Part shown: in pieces, positions 1 through 7,785 of the stretch | Position numbering within the stretch: position 1 is the stretch's first letter | How the letters are laid out: every line of letters starts with the position of its first letter | NCBI GenBank assembly: GCA_963736235.1 | Contig: CAVTOR010000020.1 | Location: 1-36,638 of the forward strand | From: CAVORB01 sp963736235 | Lineage (GTDB): Bacteria; Pseudomonadota; Gammaproteobacteria; Chromatiales; Chromatiaceae | Length of the DNA stretch: 36,638 nucleotides | Direction of reading: 5' to 3' | Position numbers and translations under genes: made by a program | Notes under the pieces: generated by a model | The model's database searches: none | Told to the model about the DNA's origin: nothing | What the model saw: only the letters and a program-made list of their open reading frames with translations

Positions 1-19
1 CAACCTCGCACCGGCCCGC

Positions 20-1221
20 TCAGCTCAAGCGGATGCGCGCTACACGCCGCTTGCCTACCTGGTAGACGTGCGCCTCCCCACAAGCGATCGCCAACGCGCG
101 GTCCTCGATACGCACCCCATCTATGCGCACCGCGCCCTGACTGATCAGGCGCAGAGCCTCCGAGGTACTCTTGACCAACCCGGCTTCCTTCAACAGGTTT
201 CCGATTGCTAGCGCCTCGCCCGCTGGCGCGGCGACGTCAAGCTCGGGCATCTCATCCGGCAGCGCCCCGCGTTGGAAGCGAGCGATGAAGGCTTCTCTTG
301 CGCACTGCGCGGACGAGACATCGTGGAAGCGAGCGACGAGCTCTCCGCGAGGCGAAACTTGACGTCGCGTGGATTCTCACCTTCCAGCACGGCGCGACGC
401 CACCCCTCGATCTCGCTCATCGGGCGAGCGCTCAGGAGCTCGAAGTAGCGCCACATCAACTCGTCCGATATGGACATCACCTTGCCGAACATCTCGTCCG
501 GCGGATCCGTGATGCCGATATAGTTACCGAGCGATTTCGACATCTTCTGCACCCCGTCCAGACCTTCCAGGATCGGCATCGTAATCACGACCTGAGGGTC
601 CTGGCCGTAGGCCTGCTGGAGCTGACGCCCAACCAGAAGATTGAATTTCTGATCCGTGCCGCCGAGCTCTACATCGGCCTTCAGGGCCACGGAGTCGTAT
701 CCTTGAACCAGCGGGTACAGGAATTCGTGGATTGCAATGGCCTGCCCCGATGCGAAGCGCTTCGAGAAATCATCGCGCTCGAGCATCCTGGCCACCGTGT
801 GCTTCGCCGCCAGGGCGACCAGATCGGCGGCGCGCATCTCTCCCATCCAGCTGGAGTTGAACACCACCCGCGTGCGCTCGGGATCCAGGATGCGGAAAAT
901 CTGCTCCTCGTAGGTTCTGGCGTTGTCCAGCACCTCGTCGCGACTGAGCGGCTTTCGGGTCACGTTCTTCCCGGTGGGATCGCCGATCATGCCGGTGAAA
1001 TCACCGATCAGGAACAACACCTCATGGCCCAGCTCCTGGAACTGTCGCAGCTTGTTGATCAGGACGGTATGGCCGAGATGGAGATCCGGCGCGGTCGGAT
1101 CAAACCCCGCCTTAACCCGCAACGGACGTCCCTTTTCGAGCTTTTCGCGCAAGGCATCCTCGACCAATATCTCGTCGGTTCCCCGCCTGATAACCGCAAA
1201 AGCTTCGTCTAGTCCGCCCAT
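20..1221 (-). CDS. tyrS: Tyrosyl-tRNA synthetase (frameshifted as read)
   Basis: Class I aminoacyl-tRNA synthetase that activates tyrosine and charges tRNA-Tyr in the cytosol. The N-terminal part shows the HIGH-type signature HLGH at residues 48-51 and KMSKS at 226-230. The C-terminal part carries an S4 RNA-binding domain (LLKEAGLVKSTSEALRLIS). The reading frame breaks near 342-346. Adding one G there turns ...RLAESSSLAS... into ...RLAEELVARFHD..., which runs straight into the second frame at 20-250 and gives about 400 residues, the normal length. The gene is essential, so a sequencing or assembly error is more likely than a pseudogene. The start is ATG at 1221. The M23 peptidase gene diverges from it across 177 bp. 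Family identity is very secure; only the frameshift's cause is open. Confidence 0.96.
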
Positions 1222-1318
1222 TTGTCAGCCCCACCTGGATGAAAAATTTTGTGATGATAACCCATTGCCGCGATTCCTCCGCCGTCCCAAGGGCGTCGCA
1301 ATGCTTCAGCGAAAGCCC

Positions 1319-1348
1319 TTTCACTGGGACGCGCGATTCGTCTAGAAT
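1319..1348 (+). promoter_or_regulatory. Possible sigma-70 promoter of the M23 peptidase gene
   Basis: TTTCAC at 1319-1324 and TAGAAT at 1343-1348 are 18 bp apart and lie 51 bp before the peptidase start codon, in the tyrS/peptidase divergent region. The -10 is close to consensus and the -35 is partial. Read by eye only. Confidence 0.4.
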
Positions 1349-1398
1349 CGCGGCAGCTCGAAGACCAAAGAAATATCGATAGTTGTCGCTGCTTCGTT

Positions 1399-2949
1399 AT
1401 GTATGATTACAAATTCCGGCAACGCAACCTGACCTTCGACAAACCCCGCCGCCCCCTCCGCAAAATACTTATCCGAGTCTTAGGCCTCGGCCTTGCGGCC
1501 GTGGCGATCTTCACCGCGCTGCAGCTCGACCTGCCCTGGGACACAGCGCCGTCGGGTAGGGGATCCGAATCGGACATCATCCCGCTCTCCCTGCCCCCGC
1601 GGCCAGCGACGCCCGAGGACATCCGCCCGATTAGAAATGATTCCGAGGGGCGCTCCAAGACTCCTGACAAGCGCGCCTTGACCGAGGCGATGACATCGCT
1701 GCTGCGCGGGGCGCCGACCGCATCGGTCAGGACGTCCGCGAAGCAAGAGATATCGGGTCAGAACGCGACCGCGGCAGAAGGCGAAGAGGCCAGGAATCCC
1801 GGCGTTTCGACAACACAGGCTACCGCACAACAGGAAGCGGACCGAGGGACCTGGATCGAGCATGTCGTCGAGGCGGGCGACACCCTTGCCAAGATCTTCA
1901 GCAACAACGACCTCGACCCGCGGTTGTTGCAAGAAATCGTGGCCAGCGGGGAACCTGGCAGGCGCATCGAAAACATTCGTCCTGGCGACACGCTGCGAAT
2001 TCGCCTCGACGAGGAGAGCCAGCTCGCCAGTGTGCAACTTGAGCTCGACGCCCTGCGGTCGGTCGAATTCTCCGCCACGGACAAAGGCTTCAAGGGTGCG
2101 CTGAAGGAGAAGACGACCAGGGCGAAGGCCACGGCCGCCGCGGGCGTCATCGACCAATCCCTATTCTCCAGCGCCCAGAAATCGGGGTTGCCCGACGCCA
2201 TCACCATGAAGCTCGCGACGATCTTCGGATGGGACATCGACTTCGCCCTCGAGATCCGCTCCGGAGACCGGTTCGCCGTGATCTACGAGGAGCTGTGGGC
2301 TGACGGCAAGGTGGTCGCACCGGGGGAAATCCTGGCCGCGGAATTCGTGAATCAGGGCCGTTCCTTCCGCGCCATACGCTACCAGGACAGCACCGGAAAG
2401 GTCGACTACTACGCCCCGGATGGAAAGCCGCTCCGCAAGACCTTTTTCCGCACGCCGGTCGAGTTCTCGCGCATCAGTTCTCGGTTCACGAACAAGCGTT
2501 GGCACCCCATCCTTAAGCGCGAGCGTGCTCACCGTGGCGTCGATTATGCGGCCCCGACGGGAACGCCCGTGATCGCCACGGGTGACGCAACCGTCAAGGA
2601 GGTGGGATGGAAGAAGGGATACGGAAAGGTCGTGACCTTGAGCCATGGCCATACCTACCAGACCGTCTACGGCCACCTCTCGAAATTCGCTCAAGGACTG
2701 TCGAAGGGCGACCGGGTCGCCCAAGGGCAGGTCATCGGCTACGTCGGACAGACCGGTCTAGCTACCGGCCCGCACCTCCACTACGAATTCCTTGTCAACG
2801 GCGTGCACCGAAACCCGCTTACGGTCAAGGCGCCGTTCGCCGACCCACTGGTTGCCAAGGAGCGCGAGCGCTTCGAATCGGTCGCTCAGCCGTTTCTAGC
2901 GAGGCTCGCGGAGGCGAGTGGCGACGTGCTGGTGGCCGACGCCAGATAA
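1399..2949 (+). CDS. Membrane-anchored LysM / M23 murein endopeptidase
   Basis: Predicted zinc metallopeptidase that cleaves peptidoglycan cross-links in the periplasm (MepM/OapA-like). The 516 residues contain a positively charged N-terminus, one membrane anchor at about 23-43, a low-complexity linker, a LysM-like cell-wall binding segment at about 153-203 and a C-terminal M23 (lysostaphin-type) domain at about 360-475. Zinc and catalytic motifs are visible: HxxxD at H378/D382 and HxH at H459/H461, so the enzyme should be active. In Pseudomonas the homologue lies between tyrS and anmK; here no anmK follows. No convincing Shine-Dalgarno precedes ATG 1399, but the anchor right after it supports this start. 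It converges on erpA. Confidence 0.93.
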   Translation: MYDYKFRQRNLTFDKPRRPLRKILIRVLGLGLAAVAIFTALQLDLPWDTAPSGRGSESDIIPLSLPPRPATPEDIRPIRNDSEGRSKTPDKRALTEAMTSLLRGAPTASVRTSAKQEISGQNATAAEGEEARNPGVSTTQATAQQEADRGTWIEHVVEAGDTLAKIFSNNDLDPRLLQEIVASGEPGRRIENIRPGDTLRIRLDEESQLASVQLELDALRSVEFSATDKGFKGALKEKTTRAKATAAAGVIDQSLFSSAQKSGLPDAITMKLATIFGWDIDFALEIRSGDRFAVIYEELWADGKVVAPGEILAAEFVNQGRSFRAIRYQDSTGKVDYYAPDGKPLRKTFFRTPVEFSRISSRFTNKRWHPILKRERAHRGVDYAAPTGTPVIATGDATVKEVGWKKGYGKVVTLSHGHTYQTVYGHLSKFAQGLSKGDRVAQGQVIGYVGQTGLATGPHLHYEFLVNGVHRNPLTVKAPFADPLVAKERERFESVAQPFLARLAEASGDVLVADAR

Positions 2950-3057
2950 TCGGCTAATCGCGCGAATCAGCGCGGATTTCGGACCGCTTGCGACTGTGCT
3001 CGGTCACCGCTCGTCGGTTAGGTCGACCGCGTCGCTATGGTCGCGCGCGATGCGGGC

Positions 3058-3411
3058 TCAGACGGCGAATGATGATCCGCAGCCGCAGGTCGTGGAGGCA
3101 TTGGGATTGCGGATGACGAACTGCGCACCCTGCAGGCCCTCCGTGTAATCGATCTCCGCGCCGCTGAGATACTGCATGCTCATGGGATCGATCAGCAGCT
3201 TCACACCGTCGGTTATGACCTCGGTGTCCCCATCCTGCACGTTCTCGTCGAACGTGAAGCCGTACTGGAATCCAGAGCAACCACCGCCCTGGATGTATAC
3301 ACGGAGCATCAGTTCAGGATTGCCCTCCTCTTCTATTAGAGCCGCAACCTTGGCTGCCGCCGCGGAGGTGAAGACGAGAGCCGATTCGTCGACCGCTGTT
3401 TCTGCGTTCAT
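3058..3411 (-). CDS. erpA: Iron-sulfur cluster insertion protein ErpA
   Basis: A-type Fe-S carrier that passes clusters to apo-proteins, classically those of isoprenoid synthesis and respiration. The 117 residues have the HesB/IscA fold pattern with the three conserved cysteines: one in GGCSG and two in the C-terminal CGCGSSFAV. The ATG at 3411 is preceded by an AGGTG Shine-Dalgarno. A short inverted repeat (CCCGTT/AACGGG, 3424-3437) lies in its leader. It is last in the minus-strand run that includes argC, DUF6776 and bactofilin, matching its place in related genomes. A second family member is encoded at 5913-6278. Confidence 0.96.
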   Translation of the reverse strand: MNAETAVDESALVFTSAAAAKVAALIEEEGNPELMLRVYIQGGGCSGFQYGFTFDENVQDGDTEVITDGVKLLIDPMSMQYLSGAEIDYTEGLQGAQFVIRNPNASTTCGCGSSFAV

Positions 3412-3481
3412 GTTGCACCTGAGCCCGTTGAAACGGGGTTAGTAGATCATCGAACTATGATGCGTTTACCCAGCAAACTAT

Positions 3482-3988
3482 TCAAGTATTGTCGTCCCGA
3501 CCGAAAACAACCCCCGGGCTTTGGGACGGCTCCCCGCTTCCTTCCTCCTCGCTGAACTCCCCACCACCTGAAACTGCTGGTGGCGCCGGTCCCTCCTGTC
3601 CCGCTCCGTGAAAAGCAAGGCGCGGAGTCACTTCGTCGCTGATGTGCAGGACCTTGCCGTTGACCTCGGCACCCTCTGCCATTTCGAGCACGCCGTAGAA
3701 CAAGGTACCCTCAATCCGGGCGCCCGGGGCGAGCTCGGCGCGCCCTACTGCGCGGACGTCGCCGATGACGGTGCCATCGATCACCACCCGAGCGACATCA
3801 AGGTTCCCCTCGATGACCCCGGTTCGACCGAGGGTGAGCCCGCAGTCCTCCGTGGCACTGCCTGCGACGTCTCCCATGACCTTGCCGTCGATGTGCAAGC
3901 CTCCGGTGAAACGGATCTCACCGCGAACCTCCGTCTCCGGACCGATGATCGTGACATAGTCCGGAAAACGTCGTTTCACTTTGGCCAT
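3482..3988 (-). CDS. Bactofilin family protein
   Basis: Small polymer-forming cytoskeletal protein; bactofilins build filaments that scaffold cell-wall enzymes or cell shape. About 168 residues, with a core of short right-handed beta-helix repeats (GEIRFTGGLHIDGKVMGDV, then IEGNLDVARVVIDGTVIGDV) and a disordered Gly/Glu/Ser C-terminal tail. I chose the ATG at 3988 (MAKVKRRFPD). It has a strong GGGAGGAGGG Shine-Dalgarno, and a longer in-frame extension to 4087 would overlap the DUF6776 gene. It is the neighbour of an M23 peptidase gene, a pairing often seen for bactofilins, so a role in local wall remodelling is plausible but inferred. Confidence 0.93.
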   Translation of the reverse strand: MAKVKRRFPDYVTIIGPETEVRGEIRFTGGLHIDGKVMGDVAGSATEDCGLTLGRTGVIEGNLDVARVVIDGTVIGDVRAVGRAELAPGARIEGTLFYGVLEMAEGAEVNGKVLHISDEVTPRLAFHGAGQEGPAPPAVSGGGEFSEEEGSGEPSQSPGVVFGRDDNT

Positions 3989-4013
3989 CAGCGGACCCTC
4001 CTCCCTCCCGGTC

Positions 4014-4730
4014 TTACTCGCCGACTTCCCAGCCCAGGGTCTCGGCAATCGGCAGCAAATTTTTCGTCGACGGTTTGATCTCAACAATCAAATGGTCGGG
4101 CTCCAGACCGTCCGGAATCTTGATACTGCCTTCGAAGTTCTGAAAGTGCTTGAACTTCATCTTGTGAGTCTGAGGCTGAGAACCCGGAAGCTGGTCGAGC
4201 GACAAGGTAACCTCCTTGCCATCGCGCTTGCCGGCAACCTTCACCTCGACGGCGCCCTCGGACTCGGCGAAGTCCTGAATCAGCTGACTGACGGTGAAGC
4301 TGTAGCCGAACTCGTTCGGGTCGTCCGACGCCTGGAGCTTCAATGCCTGCACCTGCAGGAGTCCACCGCCCCCTTCGCGGATCAGCCGCTTGAGGAAAGA
4401 AACCTCCTTCTCCAACGCAAGACGCTGGTCCTGCGCCTTCTTCAGCTCCTCCTGTGCGGTCCGGTTGGCCTGGACATCGATCTGTTTCGTGCGCTCGAGA
4501 ACGATGGCCTCCTGCTCTAGTTGAGCCACCGTCTCCTTCAGCGCGTCGCGCTCCTGCGCGATCTCCTCCGCGAGAACTGCGAGCGTTGCCGTCTGCTCTT
4601 GCCGGAGCAGCCATCCGCCAGCGAACGCCGCACCGATGGCCGTCAGGGCCAGGAAGAGCATTGCGAAGGCCGCCCCCCCGCCGCGGCGCCGCACGATTCT
4701 CGGCGAGACGACGCGCTTGCCGTGCATCAT
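4014..4730 (-). CDS. DUF6776 family membrane-anchored coiled-coil protein
   Basis: No biochemical role is known to me for this conserved gammaproteobacterial family. The 238 residues start with a basic stretch and a single membrane helix at about 20-42. An acidic/basic coiled coil follows at about 48-115 (EEIAQERDALKETVAQLEQE), then a C-terminal beta-rich domain. It should be an inner-membrane protein with the bulk in the periplasm. It lies 10 bp after argC and 25 bp before the bactofilin start, so the three are probably cotranscribed. Linkage to bactofilin suggests a membrane partner for the filament, which is inference. Two ATGs in a row (4730 and 4727) could start it. Confidence 0.85.
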   Translation of the reverse strand: MMHGKRVVSPRIVRRRGGGAAFAMLFLALTAIGAAFAGGWLLRQEQTATLAVLAEEIAQERDALKETVAQLEQEAIVLERTKQIDVQANRTAQEELKKAQDQRLALEKEVSFLKRLIREGGGGLLQVQALKLQASDDPNEFGYSFTVSQLIQDFAESEGAVEVKVAGKRDGKEVTLSLDQLPGSQPQTHKMKFKHFQNFEGSIKIPDGLEPDHLIVEIKPSTKNLLPIAETLGWEVGE

Positions 4731-4740
4731 CCAGGCAACC

Positions 4741-5772
4741 TCACGGAAGCAGCGCGGGCTGCAGCAGCCCCTGCGATTCGGGAAACCCGAACATGATGTT
4801 CATGTTCTGGACGGCTTGCCCCGCCGCACCCTTCACTAGATTGTCGATCACCGACTGGACCACAACGACCCCGGCGCCGAGCGGCTCGGCGACCGCGATG
4901 CGACAGAGGTTGCTGCCGCGCACGGAACGAGTATCCGGATGCGCGCCCGCCGGCATCACGTCCACGAAGACCTCGTCGCGATAACGGCGCTCGTAGTGGG
5001 CCTGGAGCCCCTCCGCCGATGACTTCAACCGCCCGTAAAGGGTCGCCTCGATTCCACGAATCATGGGAACCAGATGAGGAACGAACGTGAGTCGCAGATC
5101 ACCTCCCGCGAACGGCGCGAGGTTTTGGGTGATTTCCGGCTGGTGGCGATGCCCGGCGACCGAGTATGCCTTGAAGCTTTCGCCCACCTCGGCCATCAGC
5201 AGGCCAACGCTGGCCTTGCGACCGGCCCCGCTCACCCCGGACTTGGCGTCCGCGACCAGCCAGGTCGGATCGACGACACCCGCCTCCAGCAGCGGCAGGA
5301 ATCCCAGGGTGACGGCAGTCGGGTAGCAGCCCGGGTTCGCCACCAAGCGCGCCTCTCTGATCGACTCTCGGTGGACCTCGGGCAGGCCATAGACCGCGTC
5401 CGCAAGGAGCTCGGGACAGGCATGCGGAATGCCGTACCATCGCTCCCATTCATCCGGGTCCTTTAGCCGGAAGTCCGCGGCAAGATCGACGACGCGCGTC
5501 CCGGCGGACAGTAGCTCCGGGACCATCTGCATCGCAGTGCCGTTGGGCGTAGCAAAGAACACTAGGTCGCATGCGGAGAGTTGGGCCGGGTCTGGCGCCG
5601 AGAAGGCCAGATCGACCCGCCCCCGCAGATGCGGAAACATCTCCACGACCGCCGTTCCCGCTTCGGAACGTGACGTGATGGACGCCACGGACACCTCTGG
5701 ATGCCCCGCCAGCAGGCGCAACAACTCGGAACCCGTGTACCCGGTTCCGCCGACGATACCGACTTCGATCAT
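4741..5772 (-). CDS. argC: N-acetyl-gamma-glutamyl-phosphate reductase
   Basis: Third step of arginine biosynthesis: NADPH-dependent reduction of N-acetylglutamyl phosphate to the semialdehyde in the cytosol. The 343 residues show the N-terminal dinucleotide motif GGTGYTGSELLRLL and the catalytic cysteine C149 in NPGCYPTA. The length is normal for the long ArgC type. It leads the minus-strand run argC / DUF6776 / bactofilin / erpA. A perfect 28-bp palindrome just upstream (5796-5823) separates it from the previous IscA-like gene, so it probably has its own promoter in 5773-5795 or within the palindrome region. Identity is very secure. Confidence 0.97.
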   Translation of the reverse strand: MIEVGIVGGTGYTGSELLRLLAGHPEVSVASITSRSEAGTAVVEMFPHLRGRVDLAFSAPDPAQLSACDLVFFATPNGTAMQMVPELLSAGTRVVDLAADFRLKDPDEWERWYGIPHACPELLADAVYGLPEVHRESIREARLVANPGCYPTAVTLGFLPLLEAGVVDPTWLVADAKSGVSGAGRKASVGLLMAEVGESFKAYSVAGHRHQPEITQNLAPFAGGDLRLTFVPHLVPMIRGIEATLYGRLKSSAEGLQAHYERRYRDEVFVDVMPAGAHPDTRSVRGSNLCRIAVAEPLGAGVVVVQSVIDNLVKGAAGQAVQNMNIMFGFPESQGLLQPALLP

Positions 5773-5795
5773 GATCTGGATCCGCGCCTAGAGAA

Positions 5796-5823
5796 CGAAA
5801 AAGCGGCGGCCGCCGCTTTTTCG
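5796..5823. terminator. Perfect 28-bp palindrome, likely terminator of the IscA-like gene
   Basis: Two 14-base arms (CGAAAAAGCGGCGG and its exact complement) meet with no spacer, giving a GC-rich stem ended by A5 on one side and T5 on the other. It lies 90 bp after the stop of the minus-strand IscA-like gene and 24 bp before argC. The T-run on either strand makes it a good bidirectional intrinsic terminator. Confidence 0.75.
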
Positions 5824-5912
5824 TCGAGGAATCTTCGCGAACTATGCTTCAGCTGGTGTGCCAACCCGCCAGGGCCACACCGCCCCTGGTGCGTTCGGCT
5901 ACGAGCGCTGTG

Positions 5913-6278
5913 TCAAGAGCACCCGCCACCCGACGAAGATCCGCAGGTTCCGCAACCGCCACCCATGGAAGGCAGGTTGTTGAAGACGAACGTCTCGTTG
6001 CCGTCGCCGCGGTCGACGAAATCGATCTCGACACCGCGCAGATACTGCATGGTGCCATCGTCGACGATGACCTTGAAGCCGTCACAGTCGAGGATGCCGT
6101 CGTTGTCGTTGATGCTGTCGGTGAAGGTCATGCCGAAGCTGATTCCACTGCAACCCCCAGGGGTCGCGAAAACGCGCACACCCTGGATGTTCTCGTCGAC
6201 TTGTGCGAACAGCTCGCTCATCTTGGACTGGGCGGGGGAGGTAAGGGTCAGATCTTGCTCCGACAGGGAGGCCAACAT
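5913..6278 (-). CDS. Second A-type Fe-S carrier (IscA/ErpA family) with Gly/Cys-rich tail
   Basis: About 121 residues with the HesB/IscA pattern: ATPGGCSGISFGMTF with its first ligand cysteine, then a C-terminal GGGCGTCG. After the usual end the protein continues with SSSGGGCS, adding one more cysteine to a glycine-rich tail. It is distinct from the ErpA at 3058-3411 and lacks the CGCGSSF ending. I chose ATG 6278, preceded by GGAGAG; the open frame extends upstream through the SRP RNA, which argues against a longer start. It probably carries or donates Fe-S clusters in the cytosol; the target is unknown. Confidence 0.85.
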   Translation of the reverse strand: MLASLSEQDLTLTSPAQSKMSELFAQVDENIQGVRVFATPGGCSGISFGMTFTDSINDNDGILDCDGFKVIVDDGTMQYLRGVEIDFVDRGDGNETFVFNNLPSMGGGCGTCGSSSGGGCS

Positions 6279-6365
6279 GGTTTTCTCTCCGAAGGTCTGG
6301 AAAAGGCCGAAGAGCTTATCAGGAATGGCGCGGCTTTTTCCACCCGCACACCCGAAGATTGGGGT

Positions 6366-6476
6366 GGCGGTCCCCGCCAGCCGCACCCCGGCACACGCTG
6401 CCACCGCTGCGGCTGCTCCCTTCCGGGCCTGACCGGGTTCACGGCTTCGCGTTGCGAGGGGACTGGCGCGGACCAC
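6366..6476 (-). ncRNA. ffs: Small SRP RNA (4.5S RNA)
   Basis: RNA of the signal recognition particle, which binds Ffh and directs nascent membrane proteins to the inner membrane. The minus strand carries the universally conserved apical loop core GGTCAGGCCCGGAAGGGAGC (about 6416-6435). It is followed by the typical 3' arm GTGTGCCGGGGTG and CTGGCGGGG. The outer arms (GGTGGTCC... and ...ACCGCCACC) pair to close a hairpin of about 110 nt. Ends are estimated from that pairing and may be off by several bases. A hairpin (6488-6508) lies just upstream of its 5' end. Confidence 0.93.
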
Positions 6477-6487
6477 CATAACGACGA

Positions 6488-6508
6488 GGCCCCGCGCTTG
6501 TCGGGGCC
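6488..6508. other. GC-rich hairpin upstream of the SRP RNA
   Basis: Arms GGCCCCG (6488-6494) and CGGGGCC (6502-6508) pair perfectly around a 7-base loop. It lies 5' of the SRP RNA on the minus strand. It may belong to the SRP RNA precursor; no U-run follows on either strand, so a terminator role is weak. Confidence 0.35.
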
Positions 6509-6646
6509 GGAGACGAAACTTAGCAAAGCGGCACCGGCAGCACAAGCCCGCCCCCGGTCTTCGACCGACGCAATCGGGGAGCCCGAGCGGGACGCGAGCC
6601 GGATAGGTTGTACACTGGAGGCGCGTCCCCTCGTCGGTCCAGGCCC

Positions 6647-7612
6647 ATGTCCAGCACGCGCTCATACCCCGAGCTGACACCGCAAGCAGAGGCACGCCTC
6701 AATCAGCGCGTCGGACGCCTGCATCTGTGGCAGCGACGCGGCATTCAGCGTGACCACGTCACCCAGGTCTTCGGCCGCGGCCGCAACCTCTTTCACATCG
6801 AGAACTGGTACAGCGTCCATGCGCTGATGCGGCTTGCGATGCGCGGCACGGGACTGTACGGGCGAGGCCAGCGCAATGCCGCCGACATCCGGCTCACCGG
6901 CAACGACGTCCCGCTCCGACGCCTGCCCGCGGCGTTCGATGGATACCGGGTACTGCACCTGAGCGATATCCACCTCGACATGGAGCACGCCATCACCCAC
7001 GCCATCGCGGAGCGGGTGCGCGAAGCCGACTACGATCTGTGCGTCATCACCGGGGACTTCCGCGCCAGCACCTACGGCGACTTCGCCGCGGCCGTGGACG
7101 CTATGGCGGGGCTGCGCCTGCACATCGACCGCCCCGTCTACGCCGTGCTCGGCAATCACGACTTCATCGAAATGGTCCCAGACCTCGAGGCCCTTGACGT
7201 GCGCGTGCTTCTAAACGAATCCGTCCCGATCGAGCGCGGGGACGCCGTCATCCATTTGGCGGGCATAGACGACCCCCACTATTACGGGGCAGACAATCTG
7301 GAAAAGGCCGCCGACGCCATCCCCGCCAATGGCTGCGCCATCCTGCTCAGCCACTCACCCGAGCTCTACCGCCACGCGGCCCATGCCGGGTTCGACCTGA
7401 TGTTGTGCGGCCACACCCACGGCGGACAGATCTGCCTGCCGGGCGGCATCGCCATTACCTACAACGCAGACTGCCCGCGCGCCATCTGCAAGGGCTCCTG
7501 GTCCTGGGGAGCGATGCGAGGCTACACGTCCACCGGGGCAGGCTCCTGCATCATCCCGGTGCGCTTCAACTGCCCGCCGGAGATCACGGTCCACCGCCTG
7601 CTGGCGGCATGA
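6647..7612 (+). CDS. Calcineurin-like metallophosphoesterase
   Basis: Predicted two-metal phosphoesterase of 321 residues. All the family motifs are present: LSDIH (D107, H109), GD (136-137), GNHD (169-172), H236 in LLSHSPE and GHTHGG (255-260). The layout resembles YaeI/YkuE-type enzymes, some of which act on lipid-A precursors, but the substrate cannot be read here. The N-terminal about 95 residues are an extra basic region without a signal peptide, so the protein is probably cytosolic or membrane-associated. I chose ATG 6647; a TTG at 6608 is in frame but is less likely. It diverges from the SRP RNA and IscA-like gene. Confidence 0.88.
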   Translation: MSSTRSYPELTPQAEARLNQRVGRLHLWQRRGIQRDHVTQVFGRGRNLFHIENWYSVHALMRLAMRGTGLYGRGQRNAADIRLTGNDVPLRRLPAAFDGYRVLHLSDIHLDMEHAITHAIAERVREADYDLCVITGDFRASTYGDFAAAVDAMAGLRLHIDRPVYAVLGNHDFIEMVPDLEALDVRVLLNESVPIERGDAVIHLAGIDDPHYYGADNLEKAADAIPANGCAILLSHSPELYRHAAHAGFDLMLCGHTHGGQICLPGGIAITYNADCPRAICKGSWSWGAMRGYTSTGAGSCIIPVRFNCPPEITVHRLLAA

Positions 7613-7698
7613 CGCGCGACCACTCCTGCCCCCGGCCTTTTCGCCGAATGTCGACGGGCACAATCGCTCGTGAAATCACGCTGACTGAATGCGTGGTT

Positions 7699-7726
7699 TT
7701 GTCTCAGAGCTCGCGCCAGTTATAAT
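7699..7726 (+). promoter_or_regulatory. Sigma-70 promoter of the GH13 phosphorylase gene
   Basis: TTGTCT at 7699-7704 and a perfect TATAAT at 7721-7726 are 16 bp apart, 60 bp before the start codon at 7786. This is the best promoter match in the window and gives the gene its own transcription unit. Confidence 0.65.
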
Positions 7727-7785
7727 CCCGCCCGAAAAATATTCCAGAATCAGCGGGATACACACAGAATCATTGAGACGTTGCC

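Noticed and set aside
298..1212. 304-codon plus-strand open frame opposite tyrS
   Set aside because: It lies antisense to clear tyrS sequence, shows no family pattern, and such long shadows are common at this GC content.
3424..3437. IscR-type operator in the erpA leader
   Set aside because: The short inverted repeat does not fit the spacing of known IscR sites by eye.
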